DNA of 64,000 nucleotides. Source: Aculops lycopersici. Taxonomy: Eukaryota; Arthropoda; Arachnida; Trombidiformes; Eriophyidae. Positions 1-12,923 of the stretch are shown here, piece after piece; position 1 is the stretch's first letter; each line of letters starts with the position of its first letter. The notes beneath the pieces are model-generated. The model saw nothing but the letters and a program-made list of their open reading frames with translations. It had not been told where the DNA came from and ran no database searches. The translations under genes and the position numbers were made by a program. The stretch spans positions 2,686,833-2,750,832 of the forward strand of contig WNKI01000002.1 in assembly GCA_015350385.1 (NCBI GenBank). The letters run 5' to 3'.

Positions 1-2036
1 ACGCGGACCTCTAAAAGGATTGTTGCCCCTCTTTTCCTATGCGAATGAAACCACTCAACTAAAAGGTGCCGACACTGAGGTGCAAATCAGAGTTGCCATC
101 GATCATTCGGTTGATGCATGTATGTATGTTTCCTCCCCCCCTTTTGGAAGCGCGCTGCCAACTCACCTGCGCGCGCCGCACGTCAATCAGTCGCCAGGTA
201 AACTTTATGTTTATCGTGTTTTCGCTCGTGTTTCTCTTGTTAACGTGTCGTCTTTTCTCTCTCGCTCACTCGCTGTCATTTCCACATCTAAACCAGGTAA
301 ACTGATCCGCGCCAATGTATCTCTAGTTCCACTCGCAGTCATCCTCGTAGTAGTAGTCCTCGACGTCGTCGTCCTCGTCGTCGATTTAGTTGAGTTTAGT
401 CGATAAAGTTTAACGCTTTGGCCCGACTGCTGGTTCTCAAATTACAAACAACCAACTCGACGCGCGCGCTTACGGTACGCGTCAAGTGAAGTGGACGGAG
501 CGGTAATATGGAAACCCACTGACTAGTCGCTTGGGTGCCGCTTGTTTGCTCTATCCCTCCAACTGTCTCTTTTTCTCGCTCTCTCGCTCGCCCGTCTAAC
601 TGGCTCAATTGCCCGCCCAATCATTTGCTTAGACGCACGCGGGAAGCTAGCTGCTCTCTGTCTTTTTGGTAGCTAACCAAAGCAACGGAAGCGCAAAAAA
701 CAATGGCCGCCGCCGCGATTTGCCAGTGCCATTTTATTGGCCACTCACTTCGCTCGCTTGTCATCCACTTGAACGAGCAGAAACAATGGGGGCAGTGGAG
801 TTTCTTCAGCTAAGTTTAGTTTGCGCAACGCACCACTTGAACCAAGAGGCGACTCGCAACTTCCGGTTGCCGCCGACTCGCTGCACTTGCTAGTTTAGCC
901 TCAGCTCAACTCAGTCGTTGGATTGGAGTGTATGTTTAGTCGCCATCAAGGCCGCTAACAAGTGGTCGTGGTCGTCATCGTCTGATTTTTGTTTGATGCT
1001 GACCGAAGCTCTGGCATCCCTAAGCTCGATAAGAACAAGTTAACAATGAAGAATATAAAGCCCGAGGGTTTAGTTGTTTTGGTTGTTGTGGGCCAAAGAA
1101 CCGAAGGGGTTCTATGGTGCCACAAAATTCGAAGCTAGAGGCGTGACTGTGCAACTCGGCACGTCCTCTCCCTCTTTGTTCCTCTCGCGGGACTAGGGTT
1201 TTCCCATAGCGAGAAGAGGAGGATAGTGATGCCGCTTCAAGTGAGATGAGGAGAAACCGGAAACAGAGAGGCCAGCAAGTGAGCCGATGGGATGAAATAA
1301 AATGGCATGAGCGCGACGATGATTGATCGGTCTGTTTGTCTCGCGCGACTTGAAAATTGATTCCCACCACTAAACTCGTTTTGCTCGTTCTCTCGTTCTC
1401 TCTGCGGCCACTCATTTCAATCTCGCAGGCGCGACAATCTTATTGCTTCTAAACTCGAGGCAAACTTGAGAAAATCCAATTGCGCAACAGCAACTCGATC
1501 TCTAAACTTGAAAGCCGACGACAGTTTCGAAGCCGAACGACAAACAAAAGATTCAAGGAGCGGCAAAGTTTCGGAAACATAGAGAGAATTTAAACAATCG
1601 ACAGCGAGAATGCCGAGCAAAGCAACAAAGTTTCCGAGAGAAGAAAGGAGAGCAAGTGGCGTGTCGTCATTCAAGCGAGTTGGCTCGTCATCGCTGCGTC
1701 ATCGTTGCTTCCTACATTCTGATTGTGCGACCCAAATCTTTCCGTTGAGTCCCATTGAGCTAAGTGGCAAGTGATCGAGCCGATTGATTGAGCTCATCGC
1801 TTGGCAGGTAATTGGTGACAAACGTTTGCTAACTAAACTCTGCCTCTCCTAGTCGCTCATAAGTTTAGCCATTTAAGATTGAGAGCGAAATTGAGAGCAA
1901 ACATACGAGACTCAACTGCCACTCCCTCTAGGTCTTATGAAGAAGCAAGCGGCGGGTCAGTGGGCAGGCGACTATTTGAGTTAATTGTGCGCCAATTCAT
2001 TGATTCCTCCATTGACTCGCTCGCAGTTGCAGTTTA

Positions 2037-2076
2037 GCGAGTTGATGTGACGCAGAGTTGCGTCACATCGACTCGC
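2037..2076. repeat. imperfect 18-bp inverted repeat with 4-nt loop
   Basis: The arms are 2037-2054 and 2059-2076, with loop GAGT. They pair at 17 of 18 positions (one T/G difference). Each arm contains TGACGCA/TGCGTCA, an AP-1/CREB-like half site, so the palindrome could act as a protein-binding site in DNA or as a hairpin in RNA. Confidence 0.7.
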
Positions 2077-5000
2077 TTCTATTCTTTGTCTCGATGGCCT
2101 ACTGAGCCATTCACCTAGAAGCCCAGCGAAATCTCGCTCCACTTGAGGCTCCAATCAACGAGGCACCGCAAGGCGGTCGGAACTCTACTCCCTCTCTAAA
2201 TGAGAGCCAGTGGAATTCCAACCGGAAGCTGGCCGCTAGACGCTTGGAATTGGAGGCGGAAGTGAGGTGAGCCCACTGGACACGAGATCGTTTCGGATCA
2301 ATTTGGAGCCAGGGAGTTCAGACGGCTGGTAAAAGTTGTGGGAGGAAGTGGTAACAAGGGCGGCAACAGAAAGAGAGCCACCGGGGGACGTAAGCCAAGT
2401 GGCGTATTAGCGGCGCACAGTTGGCTCATTGCGGCAGCTTAAGTGGCACCAGCGATAACTCGAGGCCTCGGCTAACTGAAGTCGCAAGCCAGTCGGTGCG
2501 CCGGTTCGCAAAATGATGATTCCGATGGCCACTTTGGAGCTCGCGCGAGTTTCGGCGGCGAGATATTTAATTTTGCACACGTGACCATTGCCGCCGCCAC
2601 CATCACCGCCATAGCAGCAACAATGAGTGCTCCTCGTATTGCGACTTATGGGCAATACCACTTATGGGCGAGGGAATAGAGACTAGCTTTTGGGGCGAAA
2701 CTGAAACATCTTCTCAGTCTCAGTGGCCGCCCAAGTGAATTGAAGTGAAGTGAGCAAGTGGCAGCAACCCATGATTATCTAGCCAAGTCAAAAAGTATAC
2801 TCGGGATATGGCTGAACTCACAAGCCACTGTCCTGATGTTGAAGTTGGGCAGCTAAAGTTGACATTGCGGCGACTCCAGTTTTCGGGACTCTAACTCATT
2901 TTTCAAATCCGATTGAATTGTTTCTCCATTCGGCCAGTAGTCGGTTAGTCTGTCCAAAGCAGCCACAGTCAAGCTAACGAGCCACTTGTAAGTTGATGCG
3001 TAAATCGCATGCAAAAGCAGGTGGTTGCTCGTAGCTTGTTAACCTGTGCGGCGACAAGAGTGGCCAACGGCGATATAATCGTCGGGCGGCCGGCAGCGCG
3101 CACTTGCAGCGGAAAGCCACCAGAGCAGCAGCGGCACAAGTTAGCGACGGAAGCTCCATTATTGTTTTTGGCCGGCGATTCTTTTCTCGCTACTTTGCCA
3201 CCGCTACCGCAACTGCGCTTAGAAGGACGCCACTTAGCTGGCCAATTACCACACAACCACCACCAGTGGCCTCAGTTGGACGACAACAACAATAACAAGC
3301 CGCAGTGGTGACAACACGACGAAAAGAGAAGAGAGGAGAGGAGAAATTACATTGACGTTTCCCATTGCCACCGAGCGAGTTGATAGTAAAATAGTGAGGC
3401 GGCTAGATAAGCAGTCGAGTGAAAATTGAGCCGGTTGGTCAACGACCTTGGCGCTCGTCAACTTTATTCTTTCTTGTGTGGAGTCGACGCCACTTTGCCT
3501 TGCTATCTCGCGGCAACTGTGAAAAGGATTCTCCTCGAGATTCCGTGTCACTAAAGTCTGCCTCTTCCCTTGAGATTTTTTCAGTCACCTTTAGCTCCGA
3601 CGTTGCGTTTGAAGTTTGGGACTAAAGATGACAACCTGTCTTCTTTGGCTCGCTAGTCTACGGGCATCACAAGCCGAAAAGCTGAAAGCCAACTGGAGAG
3701 TCTGGTGCTGCGGCGAGAACTAAAGACTTTGGAGTTTTGCTTTGAGGGAAGAGAGATGAAGTGTTGCGCGAGATTAGATCAGGTGCTCGCTGCAGAAACT
3801 CGTCTTTTTTCGTCCGCCTCTTTGGTTCTAATATGAGTGCCGTTCTTTTTTACCTGCATCCAATGCGCGAGTAAAAAGACTCTCGCTCCTCTCCCTTTGC
3901 CTCTCTGAGCCTCCAGTTTCCGCCCCCACAAACTAAAACTGTGAAGTCGAAGTTAGAGGAGGAGGAACCACAACGCGCGCGTTAGTTTCATTGTAAGACT
4001 TTCGCTGGCAAACAAACTGGCAAGTCGACTTCCGTTTTGAGCGCCAACTTTTCTGGCTTTCCAATTGCTCACTTGCGAGCGAGAGAACCGACACCAGCAA
4101 GCGAGTGAGCGAGCGAGCAAACAAAAGTAACCTCCTCTTTCTCTCTCGCTTCCCTTTGGATTTCTCGAGCGGCAAATGATCGATCGCCGGAGAGTTGAGG
4201 CCAGAGTGGAGAGCTAGTTGGTTGCGCTGCAAACTAAACGAGACCGCCGCTCACCTGTGCCCTCAGTGGTCACTCGTTTGCTCCAGGTGAGTTGCTCGCT
4301 CGCCCACCCAGCGAACAATGGAGTTGGCTGTCTTGTCTCCTCTTTAGCCTGCTGCCGGATGGAGTGGTTGAAGCTGCCGTTGCAGCTCGCGTCTCGTAAT
4401 GATGACCGCCGCTCGCTGCATCCGGTCGGCCAGCTCAGAGGAAAGTGGCGGGCTGAGCTGAGCTGCTGGAGCTTTGGAACACTAGCGCACGCTGAGTCGC
4501 ATCATTATCGCGCTCGCTCTTGGTCACTTCGGTTGGCCAGATAGTCTCCGCTGGTTTCTCAGCCTCGAGGCGCTGGAATTTGCATGAGTCAGCTGGAAGT
4601 TTGCTGGCTCCTCGCGAGCCTTTGGGCTTGGTGGTCATTTTTTCAGCAAACTACAAGTTCGGTTTGGCGGCCGGCGAGTGACATTAGAGGCAGGGCTACA
4701 AGCGCAAAGTGATAGCCAGTGAGGCAAGGAGTTTGTTCAGTTTGTTCGGTCTGCTCGCTTGCTCACTTGCTGCAGTCTCGGCTCAACTTGTCCATCGTCT
4801 CGAGTTGGCTTAGTTGTCCCGCTGGCTGACCAAGCGTTGCGCAAACAAACATTGAAATGAGCCAGCGAGAGACAGAAGAGCCGCGAGAGACAAGCAGAGA
4901 CGACAAAGAGTGAATCTAAATAAGCGCCGAGTTCTGGATTAAAGTGGCGCATTGTGTCCATCGGCGGCGGCGGCGTCGTCGTCGTGTGTGTCCATCTCAC

Positions 5001-7270
5001 GCGGCGACTCACTTGCATCTGACGAGCGGGGAGGATGGCAACAGCAAAAGCAATGGCAATGACAAACTGAGACAACGAATGGAGGAAACAAGTTGACGTT
5101 TCGCTCGCCTGTTGTAATCACATTAACGCTATTATCTATATCTCGCGCCTCCAACTTACCGACTTGAGTCTGGTTCAGATGGCTTTAGTCGGTCGGCGTC
5201 TTCGGCCGTTTGTCTCGCTCGTCTGTTTCCAACGGCGAGTCCAGTTTGGCTTGAGTTTTGTTGAATGCTCGCGCGCGTTTCTTTGACATCTCGCCAACCA
5301 GCGAAACGAGGACACCAACTCGTGTTGCCCAAAGTCCGTCACTCTGTCCGTCCGTCCCTCCGTCCGTCGTGCGCTAATGAGTCGTCGTCGTCTTGGTCAT
5401 TCTGCCCACTGGACACATTCAACTTGCAAGTCGGTCGCGACTTTCACTTGGAGAGTCGCATTGTGCCACTTCCGCTCGCATGTGTCTCCAACGGGCGCCT
5501 CTGTCTCATGCCAATCAAAGTGTCGCGCCGCGCGATTGAAAGTCCAGTTGAGTTGCAGCGCGAGCCGCGCGACTATACTTGGCTTCAGTCGGCTCGATTT
5601 GAGTTGAAATGAGACGAGATGGTCAGCGAAAGATACCGGCAAGAACAATGACGACCACCGAGCGCTCAGCTTATGCTCACAAGTCAGTGTGTTATGTGTA
5701 ATACTGAGACTGGAACCCGACGAAGCTACACCGAGACCACCACGAGAGCCAACCACCGGCCGCCTCATTAGTCGATTGTTGCCACTGACCCCGAGCTTCA
5801 GCCGCTGCACCGACGCGCCGCGACAAATGACTTCGCCGGCCAACTCAAGTGGTCGACTGGTGGCATTGCAATTACTTAATTGTTATTGTCGCTGTTGTTG
5901 CTGTTGCTGTTGCTGCCAAGGTTATTAGTAACTGCAACAACACAAGTGACTACAATAACAACAATAATGATGGAACTGAACGAAGAGAGAAGCAACCCCG
6001 AATTTACGTGCCATCTAAATCCAATTAGACGTGGCGAGTTCAGTTGCTCGCGAGCCCACTTGCTTGGTTCCCAGTGGACTTCTTCCTTTTAGGTTGGAGT
6101 TGACTTCATATGTTACGTCACAATGTTTTGTAAAGCGAGACACCTTCAAATCTGGCGCCTCTGCTCGCCGCTTTCAACTTGCAATTTTGAGGATCAAATC
6201 AAACCATCGCCTTGGATCGATGTGACGAGTTGACGTGTTCCTTTCAAAGCAGAAAAATCAAAATCAACTGCCAGCTTTGGCCCGATTTTGCCACTCATCT
6301 CGTCGCCTGAATCTCACATGAACCTTTTTGAAGCTCCTAGTAATATCGTGATGCGAATTGAATAGCCTAGTTTTCCATCTACTCGCTTCTATTGTAAGAC
6401 GAAAGAAATTGACACAATCGAGTTACCTGAAACGGTGGAAACGAGACGCCGGCCGCTAGTTTGGGAAGAAAACCAGAGAAACTAAAGGGCAGCAATGTTC
6501 CTCGAATGGGTGAGCAGGTTGCTGTTACGTTTTGTGGCGCCAACTGCTCGCAGCTCAAACTCATCGATGCGAGTCCAACGTTTCGACTCGCTAATTGAAT
6601 TTCTCCAATTTCTTCAATGGTTCAGGTCTGAATCGTTCGAAGTTCCGAGTTCTCGAGGCTTGCAAAAACGATCGCGATCATGGCGCAACAATAAAGAGAA
6701 AAGCGAGTGATTGGACAACAGAGAGCAATAGAAGGGAGAAAATGAACCAACACAATGATCGCCAGCTAAGGGGAGAGAAAAAAACGGAGAAACCGGAAGT
6801 TTTGGGCCGGGAATTTTTATCGTCGTCTCAGCGACCGGAACTGAGGCCAGAGAGTTCAGCGTGCGACTGGCTAGCTCGCTTTTGTGCCACTTTCAATCGT
6901 TGCCTTCTCTCCTCTCGTTCCTCTTCCTCGTTTCTCTTCAGCTCTAAGTCCAATAAAGAGACTCGAACGGCGAAACAAGCTGCCAGCCGAGAAGCTTGAG
7001 CTTAAGGCGAGCAAATTGACCCAACGGCCACAGCAGCGAAAATACTTTTTCCATCAAAATTCCATAGCGAGCGGCCAGTTTATTGGTCATGTCGCTCGCT
7101 CATTTTGCTGGTCGGTCGGTGATTTTCAATTGAGTGCAACTCGACCGCTACTTCGCCAAGAGCATCGAGCTCGAGGCGCAAAGTCGCTAGCTTCTTGCAG
7201 TCGGAGTCGTAGGCAAAGTCGGCGTCCTCGTCCTTGGTATTCAAATATTCCAGACTGTAAACCTGGGCGC

Positions 7271-7273
<3 letters not shown>

Positions 7274-7312
<39 letters not shown>
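7274..7312. repeat. (CT)n microsatellite
   Basis: An uninterrupted CT dinucleotide run in the presumed plexin intron. Open frames crossing it give only alternating Leu-Ser or Arg-Glu and are not genes. Confidence 0.9.
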
Positions 7313-7315
<3 letters not shown>

Positions 7316-7845
7316 GTTCGGTCGTCAAGTTGTGGAATTCTAAGTAGAAGCAGCAGTCTCGTTTGTAGGAGGCGGCGTCACAAGCGGAAGTTGGCGCCCC
7401 TCTTTTGGCTTGGCGGCTTTCAGATCCTCCGTGGAAGTGTTATTATCAAGCCAGAGAGGCTTCGGTGGAAGCAGCAAACTATTTGATTTGCCTATTCAGC
7501 TGCCACTCGGTTTGTCGGGTAGTTTTGTGCTCCAACACAGAGCACCCGCAAGCAGCGCAAAGTGCCAGTCAGTCGCTGGGGTCCGCCGGAAGTGAAGTCG
7601 ACTGGCTCCATTATCGGCGTCATTACTACTTGGTCACTACTCTGGCTTGCCAATGACGAGCTAGCTGGCTAACTGTGGCTTGCTGCCTATGCTACTGCCA
7701 CCGACTTTGCGATGTGAGCCACTCGAGTTTTCCATCTGGTTTGCTGCTTGTGGTCTTGTGAATCACACCAAAAGCCGAGGGAAAATATACCAAAGACTTG
7801 GACCGAAGAGCGAAATTGTGACTGCGACGATAGTGGTGGTCGTGG

Positions 7846-7865
7846 TAATAATAATAATAATAATA
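7846..7865. repeat. (AAT)n microsatellite
   Basis: A trinucleotide run of about seven AAT units, in non-coding DNA. Confidence 0.8.
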
Positions 7866-8382
7866 AGATTACAATCATAATGGTGGTGTCATACTCGTGC
7901 CAGCAAACTGCTCCACTGTTGGTATCGCATTGAAAGTTTTCTAGCTTGCAATTGAGTCGCAAACTTGTGGCGGCGGCGGCGGGAGTCGCGGTTCAAACTA
8001 TTGGGCACGCGATTGCATATCTAGATATCAGCTAAACTAAACCCAGAAACTAGCCAGTTAATTAGATCAACTCGGTGCTCAGTTCAATTCTGTTTCCTGT
8101 TCCATTGCATCCAGTTCCATTGAAGTCGTAGCTAAATTTTATTCGCTTTCTGTCCTCTTTCTCTAAGCTTCGCCTAACTAAAAACTCTGCAGGCCTTCGT
8201 GAGCAAATTCAACGTAGTCGTCTACTCAGCTAGCCGAGCGACTGACTGACTGGCAAACAGACAAGTGGCCGAAACGTTTTATTACCACTAGTCGCTCGCT
8301 TGCTCACTTGTGGCCGGAAGTGCAAATATTAACAAGACTCATGAGCTATTGACTCGTTTTGTCTAGTCAAATCAAGTAACTA

Positions 8383-8403
8383 GCAGCAGCAGCAGCAGCA
8401 GCA
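8383..8403. repeat. (AGC)n trinucleotide run
   Basis: Seven AGC units lying about 90 bases before the acceptor of the first visible plexin exon. They are not part of a recognised coding frame. Confidence 0.8.
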
Positions 8404-8492
8404 AACAAGCAGAATCTTCTCCTCTCTTCTCGACTGCAAAACCAGACAACTAACCCAGATTCTCCCAAATCCAACTCACAATCCAAATTTAG

Positions 8493-8618
8493 CTTCTCCT
8501 TAACAATGCCTCGGCTGCCTACGAGTTCGAGGATGTGCAATTGGATACAAATCCCATCCTCGGCGACCTCCACGTCCACTCGTCCGGCCAGCAACTGATT
8601 GCGGCGACTCCCTACAAG
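8493..8618 (+). CDS. plexin, exon encoding the end of the sema domain (partial gene, 5' exons outside window)
   Basis: This 42-codon exon reads in phase 0 and encodes the last sema blade strand (YEFEDVQLDTNPILGDLHVH, then a segment ending IAATPYK). The family pattern here is a Y-x-x-V-Q-hydrophobic strand, then a proline-hydrophobic-x-D stretch, just before PSI1. The donor AAG|GTAAGT is strong. The acceptor ATTTAG is less certain because no long polypyrimidine tract precedes it. The exon joins in phase with the PSI1 exon at 11070. Semaphorin binding is the role of the sema domain in this family. Confidence 0.72.
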
Positions 8619-10679
8619 GTAAGTGTCGATTGATTTTCTATTCTATCCAACCGGCTGGCGGTCACACTCCATTTCGACTAACTTTGTGAGCAGCAGCAGC
8701 ATAAACAGCAACACAATTCAACGATGTAATCTGCAATTGAAGCATGCAAATTTGCTGCTTCCGCTTGTTTTTTTCCATCACACTGAATCGGATAGGGAAA
8801 AGAAGAAGCCACAGAAACGGAAGCTTGAAAGTTGCAAGTCCGAGGCGACGAGCATGACAAATCGGAATGCAGTCTCACCTTTGCTTGTGGTATTCACCAT
8901 CAGCTGGCTCCCACCGAAGCCAATTGGAGCCAGCTAATGAGAGCCGGCTGCCGACGACACCCACCCATACACTCGGCTGCTTAGTGCATGCGGCCGATGG
9001 GTCACACGACGAGAGCGAACCAAACTGACACAAGGGCTCTCGTCGAATGGTCAGCCAACAAACCTGGTGCGGCCATTAGCTGGCTTTAATTAGGCCACTG
9101 GTCAGCGCGGCATTGATATCTGTAATTGGTAGCCTCAAGTGGTTGGCTCAAGAAATTGTGTTTGCCGAGGGTTCAAGCTGATCGTTTAGTTTTTTCCTCG
9201 TCTTTTCTCCCATTGTGCTTGCTTGAGAATTGCCAAAGATACTCGAGAGTCTCGCTTTGTGGTGACAACGAGCTCAAAGTTAGACTCGTTGTCGCCTCTG
9301 GCTAACGAGCGCGTGAAATTGAGATTCTCCCTTGCCCTTCCAATGGAGGTCCGACTGAATAGAGGCAATTGAATGTTGAATGTTGGAATATGATGATGAT
9401 CATGATAGCGACACGACGACGGCGGCCTCAACAACGAGCAGAACAATGGCAGTTGTTATTGGTGTTGGTCGTGGCGACTCTCGTGCAAGCTTATGAGCAC
9501 ACATTGGTGGCGACAATGCAAACTCTCAGCTCACCTGAGTTTTTTACCTCCAGTTGTTTCTCTAACTGTAAGTGTGTGTGTGTGTCTGCGTTGGACAGGA
9601 GGGAGCGCAAATTTGTGTGTGTGTTCACTTGAATGGAAAGAAATTTAGTGATATCAGTGCGCGCTAGTTGAGTGAGGGAAGTAAGAAACTTTCAAGTTAC
9701 ATTTATCCTGCTGCTGCTGCTGCCGCTGCTCGCATTCAATTTGCAGTGGCAACGATGGCCAAATTTTCCACTTACCTGGCCTCAGGTGAGCGGCGCGCAT
9801 TGGTGGTTTCGCTTGCTGCTGATGCGTTGCGCTCTCGTGGCGCACAAAAGCCCATTTATTTCCATCCGCCAAACTCCAATGCGACTACTGGACTTTCATC
9901 TCATTTCAGTCACTGGCGTCTTCGTTGTCCTTCTGCACGAAGAAAACAAGAGATCGAAAGAAAAAAGACGACGACATCGAATGCGATCCGATTGATTTCG
10001 TCGCGCTCTCATTGTGGACTAAGCGCCACCAAATTTCAGGTAACTTACATGAAATCTAGACGACAACGCGCTTTGAATTTGCGAGTTAAACGCAAACTGG
10101 GAGCCACGAAACAAGAGGCAAAAGCGACGACAACCTCATTTTATATTCAATGGCTCATATTAAGCGAACTGATGGTTGTGGTGCCAAATGAATGAGCATC
10201 GCAACTACTCGTCGCTTTTTGGCATCTCGGGTTTAGGTTACAATAGAGAGAACTGTTCAATTGGCTTCCTCTCTTTTCTCCTCCACCTTTCGCAGTTAAC
10301 TCGCCTTACCTTCGCCTTCGCCTTTTCCTTTACCTTTACCTGCGCGACAACCACATTCGCGCCGCAACAGTAAAGTTCGAATGCTACCTCGCGACGGCGA
10401 CGACGGCGACGGCGACGACGACGACGACAACGGAGACGCGTATCGTTTTCACTCGAGCAAACCAGATGAGCAGTATAATATTAGTGGCGATAAGAGAAAC
10501 TTTGATTGCCGCTAATGTAGATCCATTAGGCTGACTAGACTTCAGGTTGTCGCAGCGGCAATAACAGTGGCGACGGCGGTTAAGTTGGCGAAGTTGTCGC
10601 TACTGATGCTATGCGCGTTTAATATTGTTATTAGTTTCTCTCGCTCTTGTATTCCTTTTACACTTTACCTAGCATATGG

Positions 10680-10711
<32 letters not shown>

Positions 10712-10862
10712 NTCTTCTCTCTCTCTCTCTNTNTCTNTCTNNNNNNNNNNNNNNNNNNNNTTACGTTACGTTACGTTACGTTTACGTTTACTTACGTTAC
10801 GTTACGTTCGTTCGTTCTTACGTTACGTTACGTTACTTACTTACTTACTACGTACTACTCTC

Positions 10863-10920
<58 letters not shown>

Positions 10921-11069
10921 GTTTCCTGCACCAACTCATGAAATGAACTCAAACTTTTCCTCCATCTCAACTGGAATTGAACCGAACGGATCCAGGTAGA
11001 ACCCGGAGCAACCAACTAACACGCAAACGTCTTTTAACCATCACACGAAAAACCAAACTCCAATTGCAG
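8619..11069 (+). other. plexin intron (2.45 kb)
   Basis: The intron is bounded by GTAAGT at 8619 and TTGCAG ending at 11069. It contains a composite (CT)n/(TTACG)n microsatellite with a 20-N gap. No other coding sequence is recognised in it. Confidence 0.7.
10680..10919. repeat. composite microsatellite (CT)n - gap - (TTACG)n - (CT)n
   Basis: A CT tract runs into ambiguous bases and a run of about 20 N. TTACG-based repeats follow, then a second CT tract of about 55 bases. The sizes on both sides of the gap are unreliable. Confidence 0.85.
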
Positions 11070-11170
11070 GTCATGAAGATTCCCACTCACAATTGCGGCC
11101 AATACTCTACTTGCCGCGAGTGTAGTCAGTCGCGGAATCCATATTGCGGATGGTGCTCGCTAAAGAGAAG
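11070..11170 (+). CDS. plexin, PSI1 exon
   Basis: The exon encodes a plexin-semaphorin-integrin module: C-G-Q-Y-S-T-C-x-x-C followed by PYCGWCSLKR. The cysteine spacing and the CGWC core are diagnostic of PSI1. The acceptor is AATTGCAG and the donor is AAG|GTTAGT. The exon is 101 nt, so it ends in phase 2, and the next exon (11986) restores the frame with a Cys-rich segment, which supports both boundaries. Confidence 0.85.
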
Positions 11171-11985
11171 GTTAGTATCTCTATTCTTTTCTTCTCGGTA
11201 CAATATGAAAGAAGGGAAAAACAATCTGACACTTGGACAGTACGAGGAAAAGAAAAGTTTTGTGCGACTTTGTGTCCACTTCCTGTTGGACTTGAGGTTG
11301 TTGCGTAACCGCAGCAAGTGAGCGATACTCTCGCATACAAAAGCCACTGGACACAATCCAGTCGCTTACTAGAGCCAGCATAATAACACCAAAACAACGA
11401 CAACAACAACAACAACAAGCGATCAACTCGAGGACCAGCTAAGCGGATTAACCTTTCGGGTATCGCGGGCAAAGTCCCTCTTTACCTGGCGCAGAATGAG
11501 CGGCCAAGTAACTCTGGTAAATTTACCTGGCCGACCAGGTAGCAGCGACTTATCTGGTTGGCTGCGGTTTCGCCGGCCCACCGCGGATTATCCGCCACTT
11601 GGACTGCTCAACTCTGTGCCTCGACTGAGCTCGCGATCCACTTTGACTGGATCGGATTGTCCGGCTGGCCGATTGTCGCTTGTGTTCCTCAATGTTTCAG
11701 TTGTTGTTGTTGTTGATGCTGTTGTTATTTTGAACCTCTGACTAGATCTCTCGCTGGATTAATGCTCATCGCCCATCAGTCAAGTTTTTTTTCTCTCTCT
11801 CTCTCTCTCTTCAGTATTTCCCGTCGTTTGTAACATTGGCGATGATATTGCAACAACAACTACGTCGACTTCTTGGTTGCGTGTCGCGCCAATCGATCAT
11901 TATTATGATCCCATACTAACTTTGAAAAATTTTTCACCTTCCAAACCATCAACCACAAAATACTGCGCGATGAAACTCGATGCAG
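11171..11985 (+). other. plexin intron (0.8 kb)
   Basis: No gene is seen here. The intron includes a short CT run near 11793 and several CAGGTA-containing words (11484-11540). Confidence 0.65.
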
Positions 11986-12241
11986 CTGCACCACCAAACA
12001 CGAGTGCGGCGCCGAGACGCCGAATGCACCAAGCACTGTGATTTCCTCAGTTGGGCCCCGCACTGCGAGTGGCGCCAACCTGTTGGCTGACTCGCTGGCC
12101 CAAAGCACCAGCTTGCAGCAGCAGCAACAGCAACAAAATAGTAGGCAGCCGCTGAAATGGATCTCAAACGATTCGGCCGGCAAGTGCATAGACTTGCAAT
12201 CGATTGTGCCGGACAAAATCCCGATCACAAGCAATGGCAAG
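11986..12241 (+). CDS. plexin, exon completing PSI1 and starting IPT1
   Basis: The exon starts with C-T-T-K-H-E-C, the end of PSI1. It then has a low-complexity Ser/Gln segment with seven Gln in a row, then K-C-I-D-L-Q and a P-D-K-I-P-I stretch matching the first strand of plexin IPT1. It is 256 nt; with the two bases carried over this makes 86 codons, so it ends in phase 0 at AAG|GTAAGT. The Ser/Gln insert is not typical of vertebrate plexins. Confidence 0.82.
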
Positions 12242-12923
12242 GTAAGTTTTCGCGAAAGTTTTTTCCGGATTTGAGATGAGAGTCTCTCAAAAACGCCGTA
12301 TACCTCAATGGCAACCAAGCTGGCTGCTCCTCAGACGCATGCTAATTAGAAGGCCACTCGAGATTCCGAATGATCCGAGCAACTTGATACTTGAAGGGGA
12401 AATTTTTGAAAGAAAAATTGAATGCCACGAAAGTCTCGCGCCCACTTGAGATTGATGCTCACTTCCTCACTCACTAAATGTATATATTTGTGCTTGTGTT
12501 TGTGTATGCGAAAAAGACCAAACTGGACGAGAGATTATGATTGACAAGATGGAACTGAATGCTCATATCTCCAACACAACGACCACCAGTTGCAAGCGGC
12601 GTGAGAGTCGCGGAATACCACTTGAGGCTTGCGAGTGATGGGCAAGCATAGGACATTCGTCCGACTCTCAATTGAGTTCCCCTCTTTGTCGTTTCCTCGC
12701 CAGATGGACTCAGACTTGATATCCCACTAATACTCGCCTGCAGGTGAGCGTATCAATTGGCTCGAAAAGAGGAATGCGGCTCAAGAGATTCATAAAGAGG
12801 GACGGGAGAAAATAATCGAATGGAATATGATACTCCCTCTCCTTGGCTGAAATCTTCTCTCAGACCAATAAAGCAAGCGAACCAACTAACACCTTTAACA
12901 TGACCACCACCGCAATCTAACAG
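12242..12923 (+). other. plexin intron (0.7 kb)
   Basis: This is non-coding sequence between well-supported GTAAGT and AACAG sites. I see no further feature in it. Confidence 0.65.

Larger units (their letters stand above)
1..8492. other. long non-coding stretch upstream of the first visible plexin exon (intron or 5' region)
   Basis: No reading frame here resembles a sema domain or any other family I know. The open frames are short, overlap on both strands and are biased by simple sequence. The first plexin exon seen starts mid-protein at the end of the sema domain, so the earlier sema exons must lie outside the window. This stretch is therefore best read as a plexin intron of at least 8.4 kb. 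It is rich in CAAGTGG/CCACTTG and CCGGAAGT-type words and holds a strong hairpin (2037-2076), a (CT)n tract near 7274, an AAT run near 7846 and a CAG run near 8383. Confidence 0.55.

Noticed and set aside
6884..7486. 200-codon frame near the CT tract
   Set aside because: Runs through (CT)n, has biased Ser/Arg composition and no recognisable domain; also matched by a frame on the opposite strand.
10567..10999. open frames across the 10.7-kb microsatellite
   Set aside because: Repeat-driven Ser-Leu and Tyr-Val runs with X residues at the gap; not coding.
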